This document shows, piece by piece, positions 1 to 7,211 of a DNA stretch of 64,000 nt. This stretch comes from Paraburkholderia kirstenboschensis (GTDB lineage Bacteria > Pseudomonadota > Gammaproteobacteria > Burkholderiales > Burkholderiaceae): positions 558,001-622,000 of the forward strand of contig NZ_CAJHCR010000001.1 of NCBI RefSeq assembly GCF_904848585.1. The letters run 5' to 3'. The translations under genes were made by a program, and so were the position numbers. Under the pieces are notes generated by a model that was not told the origin of the DNA, did not search any database, and saw only the letters and a program-made list of their open reading frames with translations. How positions within the stretch are numbered: the stretch's first letter is position 1; every line of letters starts with the position of its first letter.

Positions 1-46
1 CGGCGCGGCGGCAACCGGCGCATGCGTGACAAGCACTGCTGCAAAG

Positions 47-72
47 AAAAGCCCGCTAGAAAGCGGGCTTTT
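47..72 (-). terminator. Intrinsic terminator downstream of ppk
   Basis: An 8-bp perfect stem (AGCCCGCT / AGCGGGCT) with a 4-nt loop is flanked by A-runs on one side and T-runs on the other. It lies about 50 nt beyond the ppk stop codon, so it most likely ends that transcript; the flanking symmetry means it could work in both directions. Confidence 0.8.
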
Positions 73-120
73 TCATATACGTAACAGCCTTGACCCGCTC
101 GGCGCAGAGAGCGCCGGCGC

Positions 121-2184
121 TCACGGACAGAACTTCGTCAACAGACTCATTTGCGCATTGCGCGAGGATTTGCCGGGTCGCCGCCGACGATAATGCCCAT
201 CGCTTTGCATCAGCCACGCGGACTGATTGTCGCCGAGAAACGCCGACAGGCCCTCTGCAATCACACGCCGCTTGAGCCGCCGATTGTTGACGGGGAACGC
301 AACTTCCACGCGGCGGAAGAAGTTGCGATCCATCCAGTCCGCGCTCGACAGATACACCTGCTCGCGGCCGTCGTCGTAGAAATAGTAGATGCGATGATGT
401 TCGAGAAAGCGTCCGACAATCGAGCGCACCGTGATGTTTTCCGACAGGCCCGGCACGCCCGGCTGCAATGAACACACACCCCGCACGATCAAGTCGATCT
501 TCACGCCCGCCTGCGATGCTTCGTACAACTCCGCTATCACCGTGGGTTCGAGCAACGCGTTCATCTTCGCGACGATGCGCGCTTTCTTGCCCGCGCGCGC
601 ATGCTCCGCTTCGGCGCGGATCGCCTCGACCAGTTTCGGATGCAGCGTGAACGGCGATTGCCATAACTCGTGCAGCTTCAGTTCGCCGCCAATGCCGGTC
701 AGTTGCTGAAAAACATGGTGCACGTCTTCGCAAATTTTCTGATCAGCGGTCATCAGGCCGAAGTCGGTGTACAGGCGTGCAGTGCGCGGATGATAGTTGC
801 CGGTGCCGAGGTGTACATAACGCTTGAGCGTCATCTTGCCGCCCACCGTTGCGCGCCGCACGATTAGCATCATCTTTGCGTGGCACTTGTGGCCCACCAC
901 GCCGTACACCACATGCGCACCGACAGCTTCGAGCTGCGAGGCCCAGTTGATGTTCGTCTCTTCGTCGAAGCGCGCGAGCAGTTCGACCACCACCGTCACT
1001 TCCTTGCCGTTGCGCGCGGCTTGCATGAGCGCGTCCATCAGCGGCGAGTCGGTGCCGGTGCGATAAATGGTCTGCTTGATCGCGACGACGTTTGGATCTT
1101 TCGCAGCCTGCAACAGCAGTTCGAGAACCGGCTGAAAACTTTCGTACGGGTGATGCAGCAGCACGTCGCCCTGATCGATCACGTCGAACATGCTCGCTGC
1201 GTTGGCGATGGTGGAAGGGATCGCGGGAATGTGAGGCACGAACTTCAGATCGGGCCGATCGACCATCTCCGGCAATTGCATCAGACGCACGAGATTGACG
1301 GGGCCGTTCGCGTAATAGCAGTCCTTGTTCGACAGGCCGCTTTCGTCGAGCAGGCGCCGCACGACATGCGCGGGTGTCTCCGCGGATACTTCGAGCCGCA
1401 CCGCGTTGCCCAGATGCCGGGCTGGAAGTTCACCCTGTAGCGCGACGCGCAGATTGGTGATTTCGTCTTCGTCGACAAACAGTTCGCTGTTGCGCGTAAT
1501 GCGAAACTGATTGCAGCTGCGCACGACGAGGTTCGGAAACAGCTCGCCGACAAAGCGCTGCAATAACGAACTCAACAGCACGAAACCATGCGGATAGCCC
1601 GACAGTTCCTGCGGCATCCGCACGAGTCGCGGCAACGCACGTGGCGCCTGCACGATGCCCATCATCGCCTGACGGCCGAAGGCGTCCTTGCCCTCCAGTT
1701 CGACGACGAAGTTCAGGCTCTTGTTCAGCACGCGCGGAAACGGATGCGCCGGATCGAGGCCGATCGGCGTGAGCACGGGCAGGAGTTCGTCGAAGAAGTA
1801 GTTGCGCGCCCATTCGGTCTGCGCTTCGCTCCAGGCTTCGGTGCCGTGAAAGTAGATGCCTTCTGCTTCGAGCGCGGTGAACACGGTGTCGTGCAGCATC
1901 GTGTACTGCCGATGCACGAGCTTTTGCGCACGCTCGACCACGAGGTCGTAGACATGCTGCAGCGACATGCCGTCGGGCGATAGCGCACCGGGGTTGTCGC
2001 GCATCTGCTCCTGCAGTCCCGCCATGCGGACTTCGAAGAATTCGTCGAGATTGCTACTGGTGATGCAGATGAAGCGCAGGCGTTCGAGCAAAGGGACGGC
2101 GGGGTCGGCGGCTTGCGCCAACACACGCTCGTTGAAACCCAGAATGCCCAGCTCGCGATTCAGTAAGGGGTAGCGGATGGACAT
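121..2184 (-). CDS. ppk: Polyphosphate kinase 1
   Basis: Makes long-chain polyphosphate reversibly from ATP. The product is 687 residues, essentially the length of the E. coli enzyme (688). The N-terminal part contains the family signature around SNLDEFFEVRMAGL. The autophosphorylated histidine is visible in a CHAK motif at residue 435 counted from the chosen start, followed by HLGTGNYH near 458. A second phospholipase-D-like block (YLSSADWMDRN) lies near the C-terminus. I start at the ATG at 2184, which gives MSIRYPLLNRELG and matches the family N-terminus. An open frame extends 19 codons further upstream but adds nothing family-like. It is divergent from ppx and preceded by a candidate Pho box, so phosphate control is likely. 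Highly confident. Confidence 0.97.
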   Translation of the reverse strand: MSIRYPLLNRELGILGFNERVLAQAADPAVPLLERLRFICITSSNLDEFFEVRMAGLQEQMRDNPGALSPDGMSLQHVYDLVVERAQKLVHRQYTMLHDTVFTALEAEGIYFHGTEAWSEAQTEWARNYFFDELLPVLTPIGLDPAHPFPRVLNKSLNFVVELEGKDAFGRQAMMGIVQAPRALPRLVRMPQELSGYPHGFVLLSSLLQRFVGELFPNLVVRSCNQFRITRNSELFVDEDEITNLRVALQGELPARHLGNAVRLEVSAETPAHVVRRLLDESGLSNKDCYYANGPVNLVRLMQLPEMVDRPDLKFVPHIPAIPSTIANAASMFDVIDQGDVLLHHPYESFQPVLELLLQAAKDPNVVAIKQTIYRTGTDSPLMDALMQAARNGKEVTVVVELLARFDEETNINWASQLEAVGAHVVYGVVGHKCHAKMMLIVRRATVGGKMTLKRYVHLGTGNYHPRTARLYTDFGLMTADQKICEDVHHVFQQLTGIGGELKLHELWQSPFTLHPKLVEAIRAEAEHARAGKKARIVAKMNALLEPTVIAELYEASQAGVKIDLIVRGVCSLQPGVPGLSENITVRSIVGRFLEHHRIYYFYDDGREQVYLSSADWMDRNFFRRVEVAFPVNNRRLKRRVIAEGLSAFLGDNQSAWLMQSDGHYRRRRPGKSSRNAQMSLLTKFCP

Positions 2185-2247
2185 CGGCAGCGAGAATGGA
2201 ATGTCAGATATGGAGGCACAAAGACGCTCGGAAATTCTCACAGTATG

Positions 2248-2265
2248 ATGACGTTGTTATGACAT
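2248..2265 (-). promoter_or_regulatory. Candidate Pho box (PhoB site) upstream of ppk
   Basis: Read on the minus strand the site is ATGTCATAACAACGTCAT. It matches 14 of 18 positions of the consensus CTGTCATAWAWCTGTCAY and keeps both direct-repeat halves 11 nt apart. It ends 63 nt upstream of the ppk ATG, a sensible activator position, and points toward ppk. PhoB control of ppk is known in enterobacteria; here it is inferred from sequence only. Confidence 0.6.
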
Positions 2266-2300
2266 TCTCAATGTTTTAAATTCTACGCTGTATTCCTCGC

Positions 2301-2318
2301 CTGTCGTCAATATGACGC
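2301..2318 (+). promoter_or_regulatory. Weak second Pho-box-like element / palindrome facing ppx
   Basis: The sequence CTGTCGTCAATATGACGC has a near-perfect first Pho half (CTGTCGT) but a poor second half (ATGACGC). It also contains the inverted repeat CGTCA-ATA-TGACG. It could be a diverged PhoB site serving ppx or the binding site of another regulator. Supported only by motif resemblance. Confidence 0.25.
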
Positions 2319-2500
2319 AGTCCGTATGGGACCATGGGGTACCCCCATCTCCGCGAGGTGACATCGTGAGCTCCGGTACGCTTAGAATGGCGTCTTTGAA
2401 CAGCGCGGCCGGTCGCAAGGCGCAAGGAACCTCGCGTGGAGGTCCCGCTTTGCTCACATCCACCGCTGCCGCGCTCGCGCGCATGGAGTCCGCATACCCG

Positions 2501-4012
2501 ATGGTCAATACCCCACAACTCCTTGCTGCCGTCGACCTTGGTTCGAACAGCTTCCGGCTGATCGTCGGCCGGGTCGAGGAAACCGACGCGGGCAGCCAGA
2601 TTTATCAGGTCGATGCGTTGCGTGAGCCGGTGCGGCTCGCCGCCGGTCTGTCGCGCGACAAGATGCTCGATCGTGCGTCGCAGGTCCGCGGTTGGGATGC
2701 GCTCAAGCGCTTTGGCGAGCGGCTGCGCGACTTTCATCCCGACCACGTTCGCGCGGTCGCGACCAACACATTGCGTATCGCGAAGAATGCCGGCGAATTT
2801 CTCGGCGAAGCACAAGCGGCGCTAGGCTTTCCAATCGAGGTGATTGCCGGTCGCGAGGAAGCGCGGCTCATTTACGCCGGGGCAGCACACTCCGTGCCCG
2901 CGAGCCCGGGCAAGAGGCTCGTGGTTGACATCGGCGGAGGCTCGACTGAGTTCATCATCGGCTCGCATTACACGCCGATCAAGATGGAAAGCCTGTATAT
3001 CGGCTGCGTGAGCCATAGCCGGACGTTTTTCCCGTCAGGCAACGTCGACGAATACACGATGCGTCAGGCCGAGCTTGCTGCAGGCCGCGAAATCCAGATC
3101 ATTTCGGCTGAATACAAGAAGACCGGCTGGGAGCAGGCAATCGGTTCGTCCGGCACCGCGCGTGCCCTTGCCGAACTCGTCGAGGCCAACGGATTTAACG
3201 ATGCTGGCATCACGCACGGCATTTCGCGCGGAGGCCTGGAGCGTTTGAAGCGTGCGTTGATCAAGGCAGAGAACGTCAATCGTCTGAAGCTGGTTGCGTT
3301 GAAAAGCGACCGGATTCCGGTGCTGGCGGGCGGCCTCTCGATCATGATCGCGGTGTTCGACGAACTGGGCGTCGATTATGTCGATACGACAGATGGCGCA
3401 TTGAGACTCGGCGTGCTCTACGATCTGCTCGGCCGTTCGCAGCACGAAGACATGCGCACGGTCACAGTGGAAGGCTTCATGCGCCGCTATGGCGTGGATC
3501 GTCCGCAGGCGGGACGCATCGGCGAACTTGCAGTGCGCTTTTACGATCAGTTCGTGGAGCCCGACGAAGAGCGCCGCGTGGAAAACCGCATGTTTCTAGG
3601 CTGGGCGGCGGCGCTGCATGAAATCGGCTTGTCCATCTCGCACAGCGCCTATCACAAGCATTCGGCTTATATCGCGAGCAACGCAGACATGCCGGGCTTT
3701 TCGCGCACCGACCAGGCGCGGCTTGCGGCGCTGGTGCTCGGTCATGCGGGCAAGCTCGGCAAGCTGTCGCAAACGCGCGAAGTGGAGTGGCCGCTGCTGT
3801 TCTGCTTGCGCCTCGCGGCACTGTTATGTCGCCGGCGTGCGGATGTCGGTCTGCCTGGCATCACGGTTGCGCAGGCCAACGGTGGTTATGAGGTGCGTTT
3901 GCCTAACGAGTGGGTCGCCAATAATCCGCTTACTGACTACAGCCTGATCCAGGAAGCCGCGGAGTGGGAAAAGGTTGGCATTCCGTATCGAGTGGTCTAT
4001 ACGGACGAGTGA
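2501..4012 (+). CDS. ppx: Exopolyphosphatase (Ppx/GppA family)
   Basis: Hydrolyses terminal phosphates from polyphosphate; GppA-type pppGpp hydrolysis is possible in this family. The product is 503 residues from the ATG at 2501, close to E. coli Ppx (513). The actin-like ATPase fold is evident from AAVDLGSNSFRL near the N-terminus and VVDIGGGSTEFIIG near residue 145, followed by a helical HD-type C-terminal half (HEIGLSISHSAYHKHSAY). The frame is open upstream to 2312, but that extension is arginine-rich and not family-like; the next alternative ATG is at 2483. It is divergent from ppk across about 316 bp. Ppk builds the polymer and Ppx degrades it, so shared phosphate control is plausible. 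Confidence 0.95.
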   Translation: MVNTPQLLAAVDLGSNSFRLIVGRVEETDAGSQIYQVDALREPVRLAAGLSRDKMLDRASQVRGWDALKRFGERLRDFHPDHVRAVATNTLRIAKNAGEFLGEAQAALGFPIEVIAGREEARLIYAGAAHSVPASPGKRLVVDIGGGSTEFIIGSHYTPIKMESLYIGCVSHSRTFFPSGNVDEYTMRQAELAAGREIQIISAEYKKTGWEQAIGSSGTARALAELVEANGFNDAGITHGISRGGLERLKRALIKAENVNRLKLVALKSDRIPVLAGGLSIMIAVFDELGVDYVDTTDGALRLGVLYDLLGRSQHEDMRTVTVEGFMRRYGVDRPQAGRIGELAVRFYDQFVEPDEERRVENRMFLGWAAALHEIGLSISHSAYHKHSAYIASNADMPGFSRTDQARLAALVLGHAGKLGKLSQTREVEWPLLFCLRLAALLCRRRADVGLPGITVAQANGGYEVRLPNEWVANNPLTDYSLIQEAAEWEKVGIPYRVVYTDE

Positions 4013-4065
4013 CGTGTCGACGTTTCGTTCTGTCAGCACGTCGGCAGAGCATGCGGCACATGAAG

Positions 4066-4091
4066 AAAAGCCCGGTTTTTACCGGGCTTTT
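4066..4091. terminator. Bidirectional intrinsic terminator between ppx and the acyltransferase gene
   Basis: An 11-bp perfect stem (AAAAGCCCGGT / ACCGGGCTTTT) with a TTTT loop lies between the convergent genes ppx and the OlsB-like gene. The A/T-rich flanks allow termination from both sides. Confidence 0.85.
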
Positions 4092-4123
4092 CCGTTTCTG
4101 CTTGCGCGGTTGTACAAGCGTTG

Positions 4124-4936
4124 TCAGCGCGGTAATGCATCGCCGAGGAAGTGGCGCGCATAGCGTGCGTTGATGTCCGACAGACGGAACAGCGTCAGGA
4201 AATCGGCCGTATTGAAGTCGGGGTCCCATGCGGGCGCGCCGCAAATTTTCGCACCTAAGCGCAGATATCCTTTGACGAGCGGCGGCGGCGCCACATTCGC
4301 GCCGGTCTGCAATTCGTCGACGGGCAGCGGCGTGTGCGGAAACGCGCGATACTCCGGCGCGGTCAGCGCGCTATCGCGCAGCGAGCAATAGAGATTCGCT
4401 GCATAGTGGCCGCCGTCGACCATCGCAACGCTCGCGCAGCCGAGCATCGTCTCGTAGCCGTTGTGCTTCATATAAGCCGCGAGTCCAGCCCACAACGACA
4501 TGATGACCGAGCCGCTGCGATAGTCGGCGTGCACACACGAGCGGCCGACTTCGACCATCTTCGCGCGCAGGTGAGTGAGACGCGAGACGTCGAACTCGCT
4601 TTCCGCGTACAGACGCCCGATGCGGGCCGCCTGATGCGGCGGCAACGCGCGATAGGTGCCGACCACCTTCAGGGTGTCGAGGTCACGCACCAGCAAGTGA
4701 TCGCAGTAGGAATCGAACGGATCGACGTCGAGGCCTGCAGGGCCGCTCAGGCGAGCGCCCATTTCGTCGGCGAACACGCGGTAACGCAGACGCTGCGCCT
4801 CGCGAAGCTCTTCGTCGGTGCGAGCCCATGTGACTCGCAGCCGGTGCTGCGCGGTGACCGTCTCTTCGGCGCGGGGCAGGCGACGCGACTCGAAGATCGA
4901 AGCGAGGGGCAGGGTAGGCGTCGGCAATTCTCGCAT
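4124..4936 (-). CDS. OlsB-like GNAT N-acyltransferase (hemolysin-family)
   Basis: The product is 270 residues and belongs to the OlsB / hemolysin-like GNAT acyltransferases, which move a 3-hydroxyacyl group from ACP to the alpha-amino group of ornithine to make lyso-ornithine lipid. Visible family features are the N-terminal motif AQRLRYRVFADEMGARL, then the region FDVSRLTHLRAKMVEVGRSC followed by YRSGSVIMSLWAGLA. The start at 4936 gives MRELPTPTLPL; the frame stays open about 90 codons upstream but that part is low-complexity arginine-rich. The usual partner olsA is not adjacent, so the substrate is inferred. Ornithine lipids are common in Burkholderia and are often phosphate-regulated, which fits the neighbouring ppk-ppx pair, but no Pho box was found just upstream of this gene. 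Confidence 0.8.
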   Translation of the reverse strand: MRELPTPTLPLASIFESRRLPRAEETVTAQHRLRVTWARTDEELREAQRLRYRVFADEMGARLSGPAGLDVDPFDSYCDHLLVRDLDTLKVVGTYRALPPHQAARIGRLYAESEFDVSRLTHLRAKMVEVGRSCVHADYRSGSVIMSLWAGLAAYMKHNGYETMLGCASVAMVDGGHYAANLYCSLRDSALTAPEYRAFPHTPLPVDELQTGANVAPPPLVKGYLRLGAKICGAPAWDPDFNTADFLTLFRLSDINARYARHFLGDALPR

Positions 4937-5133
4937 TGGGGCGTCCTGGTCGAAAAAAGGATGAGTCTTTTTTCGCCAATGTAGTAACGCCCGGTGACGC
5001 TCGCATGGCAAAGCCATGACGATTGGATGACTGTATGAAAGCTGCGTGTGCCGCTTCTCCTGCCGCTCGGTGTGCGAGGTACGCGCCGCGCCGGGGTTTG
5101 CGGACGTCGGTCGCGCGCAGTTCGCCGATCGGA

Positions 5134-5592
5134 TTAGACGAGTTCGGGCGTCATTGCTGCGTGCAGGACCGCCTGGTCGTCGCCGTGGCGCTCGCGGCTG
5201 GCGATCCACCATAGGCCCGCTTTCTTGAGCGGCCAGCTTGCGTCGCTGTTTGCAAGCAGCTTTGCGGCGACGTGCCCGAGCGTCGGCTGATGACCCACGA
5301 TCACTACCGTTTCGGCAATGCCTTTCGGCCAGCCGGATGCATTGAGCACGTCATGAGCGCTTGCATTCGGTGCGAGCTCGCGCACGACACGGTATTGGTC
5401 GCTCAACGTCTCCGCGGTCTGGATGGTGCGCACGGCGGGGCTGGCGAGTATCACGGCGTCGTCGGGCAGACGCGTGCGCAGCCACTTGGCAACGTTTTGC
5501 GCCTGCTTGCGGCCGCGGGTGGTGAGCGCGCGGGCGAGATCCGTGGCGGCGTAGTCCTCGGCTTCGGCGTGACGCCAGAGAATCAGATTCAT
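5134..5592 (-). CDS. sixA: Phosphohistidine phosphatase SixA
   Basis: A 152-residue histidine-phosphatase-superfamily protein. The catalytic RHG-type motif appears as LWRHAEAED at the N-terminus, with the second conserved histidine in VIVGHQPTLGHVA. SixA in E. coli removes phosphate from histidine phosphocarrier proteins (ArcB Hpt domain, NPr). Length and motifs match (E. coli 161 residues). The ATG at 5592 is preceded by GAGGAG at good spacing, which decides the start over an in-frame codon at 5664. It stands alone between the acyltransferase gene and tRNA-Pro. Confidence 0.88.
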   Translation of the reverse strand: MNLILWRHAEAEDYAATDLARALTTRGRKQAQNVAKWLRTRLPDDAVILASPAVRTIQTAETLSDQYRVVRELAPNASAHDVLNASGWPKGIAETVVIVGHQPTLGHVAAKLLANSDASWPLKKAGLWWIASRERHGDDQAVLHAAMTPELV

Positions 5593-5810
5593 GCGTGGCT
5601 CCTCGAGTCTGGGTGCGGGTGGGAGGCGTTGCAGTGCTTTGTGCTTCCCGCTGCACGGTTGCAATGCTTGGGCGCGGACTTATAGCCGAGCGGGCGGTCG
5701 CTTCGCCCATATTCCTGACGGCGGGCTGAAGTGCGCTTCGCATTGCAATTGTTTTAGCAGATCGCGAGCCTGGTCTCGGGCTCATCCCCGGATCATTGCA
5801 TGCAAAAAGC

Positions 5811-5845
5811 AAAAACCCGCGAAGCCGGAGGCGACGCGGGTTTTT
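5811..5845 (-). terminator. Terminator downstream of tRNA-Pro
   Basis: The arms AAAAACCCGCG and CGCGGGTTTTT form a strong stem with a 13-nt loop. On the minus strand it lies about 25 nt past the tRNA-Pro 3' end and finishes in a T-run, as expected for the tRNA transcript. Confidence 0.8.
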
Positions 5846-5869
5846 GATGATGCAGTTCATGCTTTTTCG

Positions 5870-5946
5870 TGGTCGGAGCGAAAGGATTCGAACCTTCGAC
5901 CCTCTGATCCCAAATCAGATGCGCTACCAGGCTGCGCTACGCTCCG
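5870..5946 (-). tRNA. tRNA-Pro (anticodon UGG)
   Basis: A 77-nt cloverleaf read on the minus strand. The acceptor stem is CGGAGCG / CGCTCCG with discriminator A and an encoded CCA. The anticodon stem CTGAT / ATCAG encloses the loop TTTGGGA, giving anticodon TGG. The T-loop is GTTCGAATC. Translating the opposite strand gives the familiar tRNA artefact peptide RIRTFDPLIPNQM, so ORFs called across it are not genes. Confidence 0.97.
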
Positions 5947-6019
5947 ACGAATCCGAGATTCTACGTGGCTTTAGGTGCCAGAGTCAATCGCGAATTGCGT
6001 CGAAGCGAAAAGAGCCGCG

Positions 6020-6178
6020 TCATATGCGTCCCATGAGAAGCAAAACGATGACGATGATCAGCACGACGCCGAGCAGGCCGGTCGGGCGATAGCCCCAGCC
6101 GCTGCTGTACGGCCAGGTCGGCAATGCACCGATCAGCAGCAGGATAAGCACGATGAGGAGGATGGTTCCAATTGTCAT
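6020..6178 (-). CDS. DUF3309-family small membrane protein
   Basis: A 52-residue protein with two hydrophobic segments: TILLIVLILLLIGALP at the N-terminus and LLGVVLIIVIVLLLMGRI at the C-terminus, separated by the WPYSSGWGYRPTG turn typical of DUF3309. The start at 6178 is supported by AGGGAGAA just upstream. An in-frame extension to 6220 is not supported. The function of this family is unknown; it is an inner-membrane miniprotein common in proteobacteria. Confidence 0.85.
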   Translation of the reverse strand: MTIGTILLIVLILLLIGALPTWPYSSGWGYRPTGLLGVVLIIVIVLLLMGRI

Positions 6179-6672
6179 TTGAGTTCTCCCTGTCCGGCCC
6201 CGAAGGATGCTGGGCCGCATGATTTCGTTGATCCGGCGCAGGTTGCCTGCCGCGATTAGCGACGTGCAGCGTGCGCGCTCATTGCAGCCAGGGAAGCAGC
6301 AATGCGCGTGCCTAAGGGCGGGTGGTGCCTGTTGCCTGCGCGGAGCGGTTAGTGGGAGGCCGTGCCTGTCGGCGCAGACGCATTAGAGGTGTAAGAAAGG
6401 CAGTCGTTGCGGTTGGAGGTGGGCAGACGTGGCGAGGCGCAGGAGGGCGCGCATAGACGACGCAGGACCGGTGGAGGCGATACACGACCAGACGAGCCTA
6501 GGCGGACGGGACAAGACCAGGCGTGACGCGATCGGGCGTGACAGGATCAGCCGTGACAGCGCCAGGCGCGGCAGGGCAGCCGTGACACGACCAGGCTCCG
6601 CGCTTCGAACGACACAACAGCGCCCGGCCCGCAACCGCGGGACAACCTGCAATGAATCAGGGACAACAGCCT
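6179..6672. other. Gene-free stretch containing a degenerate minisatellite
   Basis: About 490 bp between two minus-strand small membrane genes. Frames open across it on both strands have arginine-rich, repeat-driven translations and no usable ribosome binding site. The notable content is the 15-bp repeat block at 6510-6598. The first part, next to DUF3309, presumably holds that gene's promoter, but no convincing -35/-10 pair stands out. Confidence 0.6.
6510..6598. repeat. Six imperfect tandem 15-bp repeats
   Basis: Successive units are GACAAGACCAGGCGT, GACGCGATCGGGCGT, GACAGGATCAGCCGT, GACAGCGCCAGGCGC, GGCAGGGCAGCCGT (14 nt) and GACACGACCAGGCTC. The consensus is roughly GACAnGAyCAGgCGT. The block lies in non-coding DNA, and its divergence between units suggests an old expansion. 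Confidence 0.75.
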
Positions 6673-6849
6673 TCAGTGCCGGCGGCGCTTCCAGTGCGGC
6701 ATGTGCATGTGCTGATGAGCCAGCCAGTGATGCAGCATGCCTTCGCCATGTTCCCGTCGATAGGTCTTCGATTCAAAAATCGAAAGTGCGAGCAGCACGG
6801 CGAGGCCTATTCCGAGTCCGACCAGACCGGCGACCGATTCAGCGTCCAT
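6673..6849 (-). CDS. Histidine-rich single-pass membrane miniprotein (hypothetical)
   Basis: A 58-residue frame from the ATG at 6849 to a TGA at 6673. The start is supported by AGGAGA 8-9 nt upstream. Residues 5-24 form one hydrophobic helix (VAGLVGLGIGLAVLLALSIF). A basic and histidine-rich tail follows (MLHHWLAHQHMHMPHWKRRR), with eight histidines, counting the C-terminal one, in the last 20 residues. The good ribosome binding site, clear membrane helix and patterned tail argue that it is real. The His/Met-rich tail suggests metal or heme contact, but that is only inference. No family was recognised. Confidence 0.6.
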   Translation of the reverse strand: MDAESVAGLVGLGIGLAVLLALSIFESKTYRREHGEGMLHHWLAHQHMHMPHWKRRRH

Positions 6850-7011
6850 GGCAGTCTCCTGTGGCGTTCTGCTGTGCCTTTATATTAGGTCACGCATCGC
6901 GAAATCGCAGACTGACTGCGCGCGCCGCGTCATGGAGCGAGCGTTGCGGGTAGACTTCCGCGCTCCGTTGCTCCTTCTTGCATTCCTTTTTCGTTAAAGA
7001 GACTACCGTCT

Positions 7012-7179
7012 ATGTTCCGTGTTTCGATGATTGCGTTGTTGCTGACCGCCAGTGTCGCGGGCTGTGCGAATGGACCGTCCGGCCACCATGCGGTCCCGCC
7101 GCAGGATCCCGCCGATTATCACGGCGTGCCCACCGACACCCGCCCGCCCGCGATGGTGCCCCCACCGGCCGCACGTTGA
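7012..7179 (+). CDS. Small proline-rich lipoprotein (hypothetical)
   Basis: A 55-residue frame starting MFRVSMIALLLTAS with a classical lipobox VAGC, so the mature protein would be a lipidated peptide of about 38 residues rich in Pro, His and Asp. AAAGAG lies 14 nt upstream of the ATG, a modest ribosome binding site. It is convergent with the MATE gene. Small lipoproteins of this kind are common and poorly conserved; function unknown. Confidence 0.6.
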   Translation: MFRVSMIALLLTASVAGCANGPSGHHAVPPQDPADYHGVPTDTRPPAMVPPPAAR

Positions 7180-7211
7180 GCGTGTGAGCGGAAAACCGAC
7201 GCGCCACGCCG

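Noticed and set aside
5796..6092. Frames across tRNA-Pro coding RIRTFDPLIPNQM
   Set aside because: This peptide is the standard artefact of translating a tRNA gene; the sequence folds as tRNA-Pro.
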